Shown here: positions 1 to 13,700 of the stretch, piece by piece
Layout of the letters: each line of letters starts with the position of its first letter
How positions within the stretch are numbered: the first letter of the stretch is position 1
Assembly: GCA_039566865.1 (NCBI GenBank)
Contig: CM076943.1
Span: forward strand, 48,262,124 to 48,326,123
Direction: 5' to 3'
Origin: Aurelia coerulea
Lineage: Eukaryota; Cnidaria; Scyphozoa; Semaeostomeae; Ulmaridae
DNA: 64,000 bases
Notes under the pieces: generated by a model
Seen by the model: the letters and a program-made list of their open reading frames with translations, nothing else
Told to the model about the DNA's origin: nothing
The model's database searches: none
Program-made: the position numbers and the translations under genes

Positions 1-210
1 GCATTAATCCTTGTACTTCACCAAGGAACAAACCAAACATTCATATCTTCTACGATTGCTCGGATATGAGTGGATTTTTAACGGTAACTTTTTTGTGCCT
101 TGAGTGAAGCCACCAAACAAACTGCAGAGAACAAAGGATGAACAATGGATAATCCCCTACACGTGCGAGTTTACGAATTTGTTTACTGTTTGACGACTGA
201 GCCCCTTTAA
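1..210 (+). mobile_element. TTAA-target foldback element, cut by window start
   Basis: Matches the right two thirds of the copies at 6231-6549 and 9177-9481. It ends TTTGACGACTGAGCCCCT followed by TTAA (207-210). PiggyBac-like by target site; no coding capacity. Confidence 0.75.
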
Positions 211-536
211 GAGACCTTTTAGCTACTCAACAAAAGGGCCTGGATCGTGTGATATTTTTACACATAATTATACAAGAGGTTCGATTGAGAGGCCCTTTAC
301 ATGAGACCCTGACATGAAATTCAGGTGTTTCATATCGGGTGCTGGTCTGAGCTACTGTTGTATTGACTGGAATATGATGGCGATCTTAATCAGAAAATTG
401 AAGGATTGGAAATTTTCTTTGAATCTGCTTTTTTGGATGGTAATCATTGCAGTGAGCATGCAACATCGCAAAAGATGGCTGAGCCTTTCATATAAACGAT
501 GATACAAAGCATTTTTCAATAACTTTTCAATTCATA

Positions 537-980
537 TGGGACTGTTCATTATTCATAAAGGGGTGGGTACCGAAGAGAAATGGGTTGGGTAAGAGACATT
601 TTCTAACATAAAAAGGTTGGGTAAATATTTTTTCATGTAATTTCAAGGTTATGAAAACAAAATTTTCCCACCAACTAATGCCAAATGTTTAAAGTCCAAA
701 ATTATCAATATCATCATCAACATAATCAACACTATCCATTTCACTTTCAGTGTCTACTTTGTTCATCTTTGTCGTCAATATTTACAGTATTGAATGGATA
801 ATTTACATCGTTTGACATTGAAACCATGTTTATAGGTAGGGGTTGGGCAAAATTTGTTCAACCTGACAATTGTTGGGTAGATGTTTTTGCTGTCACTTTT
901 AGAGTTGGGTAAGAAGATTTTTTGGACAAGAAAAAAATCTCTTCAGTACCAACCCCTCTGTAAATAATGAACGGTCCCTA
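537..980 (-). mobile_element. GGGACCGTTCATTATTTA-ended element, copy 1
   Basis: Ends in inverted GGGAC(C/T)GTTCATTATT sequences. The same 445-bp element lies in opposite orientation at 25440-25878. Contains a short acidic reading frame on the minus strand. The target is probably a 3-bp TWA (clear TTA in the other copy). Confidence 0.8.
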
Positions 981-1071
981 AAGCTAGCTAAGATTTAGGT
1001 CGTGCAGTCAACCAGTAAAGCATAAGTATCACAAATGGTTGATGCAAGCATAGGTTCCATATCTTTAAAAA

Positions 1072-1560
1072 GGCTGGTGTGAAATTGAAAGACCTATTTC
1101 TTTGAACTGAATGACTTCAAAGAAACTTTAGCTATTGCTCGATAATTCTACCTTTCAACTTTTCTGAAATCTTCAATATTTTCAGAATTAGAGTGTTTTT
1201 CTTCTTTTTCAAGAATTCAAGAAAATTTTCCAAAAAAAACTTAAAGCCATCGTAATTTCTAAACTGTTTGACGTAACATGAAGTAATTTCGAAGAAAACC
1301 ACAGTTTATGAATGCCTACAATATGGTATCAAGCAAAAGTCTGTCACTCATCTCGTCTATGATTTAGAAATTTGATGACGTCATATCCTCAAATGAATTG
1401 AAATGTAAGATACGCTTTAATTTCGAAAAATATTTAAATTTTCTGGAAAGTCCAACGGTAGAATTATAGATAAGTATCGAAAGTTTCTTTGAAGCCATTG
1501 AATCATAAGAAATAGGTCATTAAATTTTACACCCACCTTTTTACGCCGAGATAAAGATTT
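1072..1560 (+). mobile_element. Degenerate AT-rich repeat, family O copy 1
   Basis: Runs from AAAGGCTGGTGTGAAATT to TTTACACCCACCTTTTTACG. Related copies are 47790-48860 (interrupted by another element) and, in part, 41386-42400, 51600-52110 and 62110-62590. The core has GATGACGTCA. No coding potential. Confidence 0.6.
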
Positions 1561-1688
1561 GAAACCTCTGCTGTTGATGCATCTTTTTGCTTGATTTAAT
1601 GGCTTGAAAGGAACTTATCATTAACTTTCATTATGCTGAAACCTGTACGCTTAGTAATCCAAACACCATTCTTCTTATTTCATCAAAG

Positions 1689-1766
1689 TCTGCTCCTAGT
1701 CCTTGGCCAGATGACAGGACTCACGAAAAGGCTCTTGACAAGCAGAAACGGACAAGACCAATCAAG
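1689..1766 (+). CDS. MYCBPAP: MYCBPAP exon 1 of those visible
   Basis: Open phase-0 exon of 26 codons (begins SAPSPWPDD, ends KRTRPIK) between a T-rich acceptor ending TCAAAG and donor AAG|GTGAGC. It is highly charged, as in the region before the NWE motif of the family. The upstream exon is not in the window. Confidence 0.65.
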
Positions 1767-4700
1767 GTGAGCTTTTGACCTTTCTCACATTGGGAATGGA
1801 TTCCACGATTTATTGCTTGGCAGAAAATCCGTCAACTTTGGGTCGCTGTCACCGGAAAACGGGACAAAAAATTTAAAAATCGATCTTTGGTATACCTTAA
1901 AAGTCATTATGCTCCCTAGTTGATGGGGGTTTGAACCCCATCTGTCGTCATAAAAGGGGGTTGAAAAAAATGTTCCAATTTTTTTACCCGAGGCTACGTT
2001 TGGAGTCGATGCTCCATGGTTACTCGACCAATTTCAAAAACGGAAAAAGTTTACAAGAGCCAACTCATCTGCAAATCTTATAACGAAATTTAGAATTGGA
2101 TACCGCCTTCAGGGGCTCCGCGCGGGTGCCTTGAAAATGGGGGTAAATTTTTGCCTACCCCATTTTGCACGGTAACTCAGATTTGCGCTCGGAAAAGGGC
2201 CTCGAAATGTCAAAATTCGACGGAAAACCACATTATTTACCTATTTCAACTTTAATTTGCTATTTATCTCTGAAATTGGGAGAATAACGAGCCATTTCAT
2301 TTTCGAAGCTGCTGTGAAATTTTCGAAAAATTTCGACTTAGGCCCATTTTCCGCCAAAACAAATCGTGCTTATATTTTCCTATTAAATGCACTTGCTAAC
2401 CCCGGATTAATGTTTCAATATCTTTAAAAGGGTGCAAAAGAGGTCCTCAAAGTGTTTGTTTTTAGTTTTTTAATCATCTACTGCATTATTAGCGTTAGAG
2501 CAACGGCTATTTTTCGTCACAATTTCATACTTTTTCCTCGATGTTTCCGACTTATTACATTGTATGTTATGGATCAAAATCAGCTGACATGCAGTCATAT
2601 CTGTCGGACTCAGTTTCCATATGGAGACAAGAGAGTGTTTGTAATAAACTGTATCTGATAATTTATGCAAAACAAAATGGCGCCCAAATGGCCACTTTTG
2701 CGGCAACCGGTACCAGGGCCAACATCGATGACCTAAGGAAGACAATGGTGGGCCTGGGAACGAGATTGATCAATGCTAAGATATAGGATATACAAAACAG
2801 CTCCCCAAAATTCCACAACTTTTACGTTATATCCACACTGTATCGAATGCTTATTACTACAAGAATCCCTCTAATAAACTCTAATCCCATTGGTTAATCG
2901 CACTTTTTCCGCGGTTTTCCCGTATATGATACGATACAACGACGGGTTTTTGACAGCACAGAAACTAATCTAGGCCTACGAGATTTACAATAAACTTCAG
3001 TGACATAACAGTAATAAAATGCGTTTGAATAAATGATACGAATCAAAATTGGAAGCTATCAGGTAATAAAACTCACACTAACCGGTTTTGTAGTTGTACA
3101 GGAAAATATAAAACCCTCCGTCTTATTGCACAGACCTCCACTCACTCGGTCTGTACTTTTAAGACCTTGGGCTTTATATTTTCCTGTACAACACAAAACC
3201 GGTTAGGGACAGTGCAAAATTTATCATATTACATGGCCGGTGGAAAACAAAACTTCTTGCAAAAAAATCTGCTCGCCCTGTATGAAATTATTGCAAAAAA
3301 ACCAACTGCCCCTTCACCCTTTCCTTAAAGAAAGTGTCTCCCGCATTCATGAACAACAGACGTCGTAAAGTACCACAGATGAATTAGCCAAAGACCATAA
3401 CAAAATCAATACTTGCCCTTGAAAAAATCGACTTTGAAGATGAAAAGAAATGACTGATGAATCGTTCTTGCAAACGACTGACAAGTACATTTTGCGTCAT
3501 TTTCATACACATCCTTCCAAGCATTTCTTAACTTGCATGATTCAAACTTTTGTCCTCAACTATTTTATATTTCAAACTTCATCTTGAGCTTATAAAAAGT
3601 TACTGCCCCGTTCATATAGCTTTGTAAAAAGTGTTGACCCAGTTCTGTACAAGCTCAAAAAGAGTGGTTGCCCCGTTACGTTTTGCACCGGCCATGTTAT
3701 AGAATAAACTTTGCACTGTCTCTTAGTATGCACATATTAACATTTCAAGATTCTAAATATAGCACCTTAACCATGTTTAACTGTGCAGTCGTCAGCAAAA
3801 GTGGTATAGTTTTTTTAAATTGTTGCATATATTAATCTCAATCGTCATCCATATTTGCCTTGCATGCATTTGATCATATCCAACTCAATTTGAAACGGAA
3901 AATTTCCATTTACTGCCTCATTTTATTGTTATAATCATGATTCCAATAATCATAATAATCATAACTTAATACCTTCTTATGGTCATAGCAACAAAAGCAA
4001 CAGAGTTAACAGTCAACAGGTTTTTAAAAGATCAAATATGAGCACATATCGAAAGAAGAAGAATATATCTAAACTTCTTCCACGGGCATTTCATTTCTTT
4101 CGTACAGAAGCTGAGCAATAAGTGTTTTAATTACACCTAAAAAGTACGAGAATTGAATCCTCTCCCAATTGGCTTCTGCACAAAATAAATAAAATTCTCG
4201 TGGCAGAAGTTTAGATATATCCTTCTTCTTTCGATATGTGCTAGTATTTGCTCTTAAAAGCAATTTCTGGAATGCACAGCAAGCAAGCTATTGACCTGGG
4301 TTTCAGGGCAATTTTTGCGGCTTGTTTTGTGTTTGTTTATGTCTTGACCAACCGGGCATGGAATTCCCTTTGTCTGCAATCATGAGTTGCTTTGTATCTA
4401 GGTGTCAATGAAATAATAGCGAGTCTTATTGTAACATTATCTGTTCTTGTTAAGTATTACGAGACTCTAGAATCGTGAAAAATCATTTGAAAATTGAACG
4501 ACCTTTGTTTGCGTTGCTTTGACCAGGTTGATGAAACAAGGGCCCTTGACAACTGGGAGAGGCAGATGAAAATGAGGAAACGAGAGCAAAAACACATCGC
4601 AGGTGAGATGAAAGCTTCTTCGTCTCTGGAGAAATTTGGAGAAACTTTCAGATATAGCAAAAGCTCTATGTTATTATACTTCTGATACTTAAAGTAATTC

Positions 4701-7700
4701 TGCTTTCCGCTCTAGTGCACAGCGAGATGCCGTTTCGCAAAACCACTCTCTTCAGAAAACAGCTAATTTCTCCAATATTATTCGGTCCATCGAAAAGCGG
4801 TAAAAAGTCTGTTGTTCTGTATAATCTGGGCAGTCGAAAGATGTATAAATCGCAATGTTTCCGTCAACCCTTGTTTCGCAAATCCTAGTTCAAATCTTTT
4901 TGTTGATATTAGAAAAGTGGATTTATCTGCAAAACTACTCGAAAAATGTTCAATTTTTTTTTCGTTCCATCTTTAGCTAGGTAGTTGATCTACAACTTTG
5001 CCAAGTCTGATTGAAAAAGCTAGGCTAGATTTCCCGCAATCGAATTTCATATTTCTGTTTTCTTTTCGACATCAAAGGGGATCTAGAGCATCCATAAATT
5101 GGAAAGAAACATTCTCTAGAAAACGCTCTTCGTGTCCGAATTTCATTTCTTCATTTAAGCTTATAATGCTTCATTTGATGAACTGCTCGTTAGAAACAAT
5201 GAAAAAACTGTTCATACTCAGAACCCGCAGAAACTCATCATTGAAGTATATAAGTCATTCAATCATGAAAACCCTTCTTTTTTATGGGATTCATTCACAA
5301 GGAAAGAACTTAATTACAACCTGAGAATTAAAGATATTCTCACACTTCCCAAGGCATCGACTGCCGACTGCATTACTTAAAACAATTCTTTACTTCGTAC
5401 TAGGCTTGAATTAGCTATTACTTTATAACTACTTAAATATGTACCTATTTTAAATAAATTGAATATCTATTTATATATGCGTCTTTTGGAACAAATTTGA
5501 TAGCGTTCAGGGGTAGCATACTTTGGAACAGTACACCTGATGTGCTTAAGAGCAGCAATACAGTCTCCGCTTGTGGCAAAAACATAAACATTTGGCTGGG
5601 GAGTGTTGCAATTTTACATTTCTAAAAAGTATTGCTGTAAATTAGTTTAAATCATTTCAAGGTAGTTGGTATTTATTAGCTTATGCCTTCTGGCACAACC
5701 TACGTCTTTATCCAACTGTAAATAAAGTGATTATCAGGCTTTTATCAGGGCTCCGTCGGCAGCCTTATTAGGACGGATGGAACCCTTATTAGGACTGATG
5801 GAGCCCTTATTAGGACGGATGGAACCCTTATTAGGACGCATAGGATTATCAAGAAGGAGCCCTAAAGTGATCATTATTATTATTATTATTATTCCTAGAC
5901 TCGATGAGATTGGAAGAAGATCTGTTATTGATGAACCAAGATGCAGATTTCAGAGTAACTCACGAAGAAAGGTTAGCATATATACCTAATTGGTCCACAA
6001 AAGAGCCTTTACGGTAATTGTACTTACTTGAAGTTCCCTTGAATGCATTTCTTGATACACTAAAGATAATGCCTTTTATATCTTGCAGAACTTTGATCGA
6101 TCGAGCAATACCTTCAATGGGCTATGGGAAAGGATGTAAGTAGTAATTTCCTTCTCATTTTTTTGTTTTTACTGGGTGATTAAAAACAAAACAATCCCCT
6201 TTTGAATGCTCATTGCTCCCTGGATATTAAAGGGGCTCCGTCGTCAAAATGTAAACAAAACGATGATTTTTGCAGTTTTCTGAAAGGTGATATCACACAG
6301 GATTTTCCGTATTTTTTTCAAATTGAAAGTTGCTGTTTGGGCATTAATCCTTGTACTTCACTAAGGAACAAACCAAACATTTATATCTTCTACGATTGCT
6401 CGGATATAAGTGGATTTTTAACGGTCACTTTTTGGTGGCTTGGGTGAAGCCACCAAACAAACTGCAGAGAACAATGGATGAACAATGGATAATCCCTGAC
6501 ACGTGCGAGTTTACTACGGATTTGTTTACTGTTTGACGACTGAGCCCCTTTAAAAGGCACACTGTCCCCTTGATGAATGAAAGAAATTGATAAAGATCTC
6601 TATTGAATATTCCACAAATTTACGCTAATTTCCTTTATTCAACTAAGCCAGGATCATTCATGCGTAATTTCCATGGCCATGAAAATTATGCATGAATGAC
6701 TTTGCTTTCTTTGGATGAAGCAAATTATCGAGGGGGCAGTGTGCCTTTAAGACAATGATATTGGAACATATATCATTTAAGAATGAGCTTTTGAGTAGTT
6801 ATGAAAGCGCTGCTTGAAAATGGCGAAAGCCGAAAACAATCTATAATGTGCTATAAAATCGAAAAGAGATCTTTCTCCTTTAAAGAGCGACTCTTCTGTG
6901 TTACCTCTAACCTTAGAAAATGCAGGGCTTCTCATCGATGTAACCTTCACAAGAGATTTTTTCAGCGAAAAAATAGCAGATATTTGAAACAGTTTTCTGT
7001 TGCTTCTATTGTTGAAAGTTACCAGCACTTAAATTGAGATGATCCATCAACACCATGGCGATGAACTATGAGTCCTGGCCAACATACTTGACACTTGAAG
7101 AAAAAAAGTCTCCAGAGAGCTTCGATCAAGCAGTGCAAGATCACTCGTGATCCCAAGGGAAGCTGGAACTTTCCAGGATAGTGCAGCAAAACTGTTTGAT
7201 TCTTTGCCCGAACATATAAGAAACTGTCGCATCTATAATAAATTCCTAACATTATCTAAAGACTTTTTAAAAAATAAAATTGTTACATAAGTTTTACATA
7301 AGTTTTTAATGAGGTACAATGTAATAAGTTAGTGTAAGAGTATGTTTAATGTATTATGGACAACCTTGATTTATTCAGGACAATCTTTACTTTAATTAAA
7401 GACAATGTTTTACGTAGCATTTAACAGAGAATGGCCATGTCATGTGGATCTGTTAATATCCATTATTATTATTATTATTATTAACACCATCGTTTTTGGC
7501 ACTTTTCCATTGTTTTCTGCAACTTGTTAGGCGGCCACACCCAAGCAACCAGAAAGCAACCATCAAAATTCCACTTAATCCGAGCAATCATAAAATATTT
7601 GAACGTTTGGTTTGATCCTCTGTGAAGTAAAGAGATTCATCTTCAAATGTGCACATTTATTTTGGAAAAGGATGAATGGTCTGTATTATATCGCCTTTCA

Positions 7701-10700
7701 AAAACTGCGGCAACCACGATTTTGACAAGAGTTTGAAGACGGAGCCCATTAAAGTATTATTGTTTGATAAAATTTTCTATTTTTAGACCGCGTTGGAAGT
7801 GAATTTTGGAAGCAAGTTGAAAATGTTGGTGGAGAAGGAGGTATTCAGTAAGTACCCTGGCTTCTTCAAAGCAATTTCATGCTGTCTTTATAACTATTCA
7901 TGCCTTTCTTGTTGATTTCAATCGCTAGGTATCATTGTTGACGGGGGATTAAATTGGAACGAACAATTCAAGAAAGTTAAAGGGAAAGTCTCCGGTAGAC
8001 TATGGTCTCTGAAAAAGTTAATGAAAATCGTTCCGCAATCCCAGCTGGTTAACATTTACCATGCCCTTGTGGAGAGTCATTTACGATATGCAAACGTCAT
8101 TTGGGGGTCTCTCTCCAACACAAAAGTAGAAGCCCTTCAACGTCTTCAAAACAGAGCACATTCTATTATAGAAAAGGCAAAAATCAAAGATCAGTGGTCT
8201 AGTGACTGGTTGACGGTAGAACAACTAATAAAATTTGACCGATTGGTGATGACCTATAAGATGATGAATAAGATTTGCCCTGAAAGCCTTTGGGATAGAT
8301 ATCAAACAAGAAACACGCACTCAAATTATAAAACAAGAAACTGCACGGATATTCAAATTCCAAGATATAATCTTGAGTATTCAAAGAAAAGCTTTCATTA
8401 TTCGGGTCTGAAAGCTTGGAACGAGATCCCTACTACCATCAGGGAGCTCTCTACTTTGCAACAATTTAAAAAACACCTCAAAATACATTTGAGGAGCTGA
8501 ATTCAACTCAAACACGACTCCCTGGAAGATCAGCCCCACCCTAGAACAATGAAATTCATTTTTTATATATTTTTTTGTAGGGTTTGTAGTTATGTATATT
8601 AAGTTTTGCTGAAGGGATTTTATCGTGTATAAATAATATTAAAAAAAAGTCATTGCTCAGCTATGTCTACTATCTGCAAGTGTCTGTCAGTCTCGTTGAA
8701 TTATAATGCAAGAAATGCCTCGGTATGGTGCGTCATTGCAACACCCCCCAGAATTTTGCAACAGGCTGGTAGTTGAATTAACGCTCGTGCAGCGAATTAG
8801 AACCGATCAATTTCTAAAGCCCTAAATCATCATGAAAAAATTTTATTTTTTGTCCATTCACGTCGAGTTTTTATGGTGCGTCATTGCAACACCCCCCAGA
8901 ATTTTGCAACAGGCTGGTAGTTGAATTAACGCTCGTGCAGCGAATTAGAACCGATCAATTTCTAAAGCCCTAAATCATCATGAAAAAATTTTATTTTTTG
9001 TCCATTCACGTCGAGTTTTTAGAAAATTTGATTGACGTTTTTGGATGGTTTTCATTGTTTTCGAGATCGAAAATGTTAAGAAGCTTGCTTGTCCCTTGGA
9101 ATCAGAAGACTAAAAAGTTTCCAAAAAGTCTTGAAATCTGGTTCTGGTTGTTTAGCTAAAGATTAAAGGGGCTCCGTCGTCAAAATGTAAACAAAACGAT
9201 GATTTTTGCAGTTTTTTGAAAGGTGATATCACACAGGATTTTCGTATTTTTTTCAAAATGAAAGTTGCTGTTTGGGCATTAATCATTGTACTTCACTTAG
9301 GAACAAACCAAACATTCATAGCTTCTACGATTGCTCGGATATAAGTGGATTTTTAACGGTCACTTTTTGGTGGCTTGGGTGAAGCCACCAAACAAACTGC
9401 AGAGAACAATGGATGAACAATGGATAATCGGCAACACGTGCGAGTTTACGGATTTGTTTACTGTTTGACGACGGAGCCCCTTTAAATCACAAAGCTGCCA
9501 AATCAGTCTCGTGTACGATTTATTGTGACCTGTCAAATGATAATTTTTTGGCGCACCCGATATGTCATTACATCACCACTGTGAATTGCAAATGAACATT
9601 CTTTTGCAGTTAAAACGTTGCAAAATTCAACACAAAAAGTAACCATGTCCACTTTTCTTTTACAAAATAAAACCAGTTGCTACTAAAAATACCGGGTGTA
9701 CCAAAACCTATACCGGGTGTCCCAAAATGATGTATTATTGTTTGATTGCTTATATCTCCATAACCGATAAACCGATTTTCAAAAATTTTATGTTATCCAA
9801 TTGCCGAAAGGCTACATTGTATTACGGGATGTTAGTTGTGGTTTAGGCCGATGTCTTCATGTTGAAAAGGAGATCGATGAACCTGCTCAAATTCAAGCCT
9901 TATATGGTATGAAAAAGAAACGGCCTACTTTCCCAGTCCATATTTTAGATGTGATGCAAAAGGCTGAACTTGTATGTCGTGCAGAAAATATATGTCGTTT
10001 AGAGAATACGAATTCAGTTAATACTGAGTTCAGAGAATACGAACAGGAGTTCAGCCTTTTGTGTCACATCTAAAACTAAAATGCTGACTGGAAAAATAGG
10101 CCGTTTCTTTCTCATGCCATCTAAGGCTTGAGTTTTAGCAGGTTTATCGATCTTCTTTTCGACATGAAAACGCCGTGGTAAAACCGTAGAAATAGGATAG
10201 ATTCGCAACCAACATCTTAAAATACAATTTAGCCTGTAGGCAATCAAATGAGACAAAGTTTTTGAAAATCGGTTCATTGGTTATGGATATGTAAGCAATC
10301 AAACAATAATACATCATTTTGGGACACCCGGTAGATTGCTTTAGTTTATTTATTTCTTTGTCTCTCAGGATGACATTGACCCAAACAGAGCGTGGCTATG
10401 CACCTCCAATAGAACACATTGGTAGACCAGAAACGATACGAAAATCAATGGGGACAGATTGGACGGAAACGAGACGCATAGCACATATCCATTGCCCATG
10501 GCTGAAATCAGAGTATCTCGACAGAAGGAGATGGCAGTTACGCAGTGTCATTGATGAAATGGCGCCACATCGTCCAGTGAGTGTGTTCTGCTGCTCGATT
10601 CATCAATAATTGTACCTTAAAAGCAAAAATAATTTCAGACGCTGATATTTTAGGACATTTGATACGTCCGAAATTTTAATGACTGAAATTCTCTATTCTA

Positions 10701-13700
10701 TATGTCTTATGAGCATATAAAAAAGTAAACACTACTGTTATCAGTTTTTGAACAGTTGACATCAGATAAATTGTCAGAATGAAATAATATGGGAGCTGCA
10801 TTTTTATTTCAGTATCTAGATGGCTTAGAGGTAATTGGCCAGCCATTACAGAAAGATTATGAGACGAACAACAATGAAATTATTTCTGAGCAAACTGGCC
10901 AAGTACCAAGTATTACTGAATACGAAGAAGAATTACCGTTAGTAGCCCTACATTTTGCCTCATTTATGTTCTTATATACAGGGTGTCCCAAAAAATTGTG
11001 CCCCGTTTGTCTGAAGATTGTGACAAAACGGCAAAATGTTCTTGCCAAACTTTTGCATGATGGCGCTCTTCAGATGTTCAATTAAAGTTTGCAACCATCC
11101 CCATAAAATTCCGTTGAAAAATGATGGAGCTATCACCTTCAGGAGACCAAATTTGCCCGATCACTGAAACCAGCGGTCGGCCATTTTGTCTTACTATTTT
11201 GCAGCGATAAATAGCTTTATGGAATTAAATTGAAACAGCAGCCTCCAATGTCATAGCTCTCGTGAAAATTCCCATAATCTTGGGAGAGTTTCCACTATTT
11301 CTGACCTCACAGAAATTATTTCTTACCTCACGTGAAGATACTTATCACTGCAAAATAGTAAGGCAAAATGGCCGACTGCTGGTTTCAGTCGTCAAGCAAA
11401 TTTGGTCTTCTGAAGGTCGTAGCTCCATCATTTTCCAACGGATTTTTGCGGGAATGGTGGCAAACTTTAATTGAACATCTGAAGAGCACCATCATGCAAA
11501 AGTTTCGTGAGAATCTTTTGCCGTTTTGTTGCATTAATCTTCAGACAAACGGGGCACAATTTTTTTGGGACACCCTGTACATTTCTGATAAGCTATCTTG
11601 GCACAAATAGGAACTCGAGGCTCAAAGAACATTTTGGTAATAGACCTAATGGGCTAAAGTTTATTTTTCGCATGTACAGTCATGCGACCATACTCTTGGG
11701 AAGGTTCAGTATCATACTACTTTTTCCATTCTTGGCACAAGTTTTGATGGTGCAAAATATGGTAAAAAATTCAAAGGACTTTTATCAAGAGATTGATCGC
11801 TTGACTGGTAATGGGTGTAAACAACCTTAACCAATATCGTCGATCCTTCTTATGTCTCCTAACATCTTTAGAATTTCTGGTAGGACCATGAATGAGTCTT
11901 CCATCGCCCAGGATAGGCACTGTCGTGAAGTATTGACTTTCAGAACGAACATGAGTGCCGACTGTTTTTCTCATATTGAAATATCGTAGAATTTGTATCA
12001 AGATGACAAACATGTTTTCTTTGAATCATATCTTTTAGTTGATAAATTCATCAGCAAAGACAGTATTTCAATGTAATCAGTAAGTTGATGGCCTAAAGCC
12101 AAAATTGAGTAGGACCCAAATCGTTGTTCTGTACGTTTTTGAATTGTTCATGATTCATCGTCAACCCCTAGACTGATTGCATGGGACTCGTACCATAGAA
12201 ATGAGACAAAACATTCGGCCTCTATTATAAATGAAAAGCTAAAGCGTCTACAAGTCATTGCTGTAAGGCCATTGTAAGGCAGAAATGTAAGAGAACTTTG
12301 TTCATGATTTTGGGCACTTTTTGAACGTTTTTTGAAGATGCTTCTCGAGAAAATCCCTCACAATTTCAGAATGGAGTAGCCGATTTCTGTCGGGTAAATT
12401 TTATAGTAGATTTGAACATTTCCACCATTAAACTATATATTTGCCGATATCATTGTCTTGATATCCAGGGAGCCGTGACCTTTCAAACGGGGATTCTTTT
12501 TTCTGACTCACCCGGTATAAAAATGTCGCTCAAGCTAGACTCTTTTGTAGAGTAGCTAAACGCTCTATTGAGAGTATTACATACCGGGTGTCCCAAAAAA
12601 ATGTATACAGATTTGGTTGACTTCAGCTATGTGAATTTTGCTTTAATCAATGGCTAAGCACTCTCAAAATGTTCCTCGATAGTTAACTTGAACATAGATA
12701 CCTCGTTTGTTGGTATTGGTGATTTGAGAGTGGAAATATCAATCTTGAAAGCTCAAATTTGCATCCACTTGCAAACCAGAGCTTTGGCCTTTTGGCTTTA
12801 GCAAATTCCTGAAGCACATCGAAACTAAGAACTAAAATTAATGAAAAATTAAGAAACTTCATGATGGGTGACTGGGGAGTGACTTCTGGAAGACAGAATA
12901 ACACAAGATCTAATATTGTTCAAACTTTATCAAGGCTATCGTTGATTTATTTGCTGTGCCTTAAGAAATTGCTTAGGCCAAAAGGGTAAAGCTCTGGTTT
13001 GCAGGAAGAGGCAAATTTGAGCTTTCAAGATTAACATGTCTGCTCTCAAAGTACCAATGTCAACAAACGAGGTATCTATGTTCAAGTTAACTATCGAGGA
13101 ACATTTGTAGAGTGATTAGACCTTGATTGAAGCTAAATTCACATTGCTGGAGTCAACTAAATCCGTATATATTTTTTTGGGACACCCGGTATGTATTCGA
13201 TCTATCATTTGTTTACCTTTGAATTCTGCAGAGATCCATTAGCCGACTACGAAGATGTCATTCCATTGCCCATATTTGGACCGTCATTGACTATAAATGG
13301 TCATTCAGCACAATGGAATGGCTCTGTTGCCGAAAAGGAAAACAACAATGGTTTGAAAATGAGGCTACACTTTGAAGCAGAGACTGGATTGAAGGCAACT
13401 AACTCGATTGATATTACAAATGACGGCACTGCAGCCATATATTACTCTTGGAGGGTACGAATTTGTTGTTTATTCCGTATGCAACTTCACCTTCATCTTC
13501 AATTTCAATTTTCAATTTTTCAATTTTCAATTTATTAAGGAGGGAGGCCCTTGACCCTAGTGGCTGATTTTCAAGGGGCCCTCCACATAAAAACTTACAA
13601 TAAAAATTGGCTAAAAACATCTAAAAACTACTTACAATGAATATATACAACTAAACCATAAAACCTAATTAATAAAAGTAAAAGAAATGAGCATAAAACC

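Larger units (their letters stand above)
8724..9561 (+). mobile_element. Family I foldback element (GGCGCACCCGGTA-like ends), left-truncated, with nested element
   Basis: Its right end TTTTTTGGCGCACCCGATA matches the family seen at 34427-35314 and 21175-21368. The TTAA element 9177-9481 is inserted in it with TTAA duplication. Confidence 0.75.

Noticed and set aside
2541..2786. 81-codon + ORF and its minus-strand shadow
   Set aside because: No splice-site support and no family motif; exons 1 and 2 of the MYCBPAP-like gene already join in phase.
4711..4802. Exon-like stretch between CTCTAG and a GTAAAA donor
   Set aside because: Exons 2 and 3 of the MYCBPAP-like gene join directly in phase (split Asp codon), giving the family-like order; including this stretch breaks it.
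5972..6013. Extension of MYCBPAP exon 3 to a GTAATT donor
   Set aside because: It keeps the phase but inserts 14 residues between HEER and LIDRA, which the family pattern does not have.
9801..10277. ORFs of 90 and 87 codons on opposite strands with similar sequence
   Set aside because: They are the two arms of the family A inverted repeat.
10977..11830. Several ORFs of 60-107 codons
   Set aside because: They lie in or run out of the family D palindrome.
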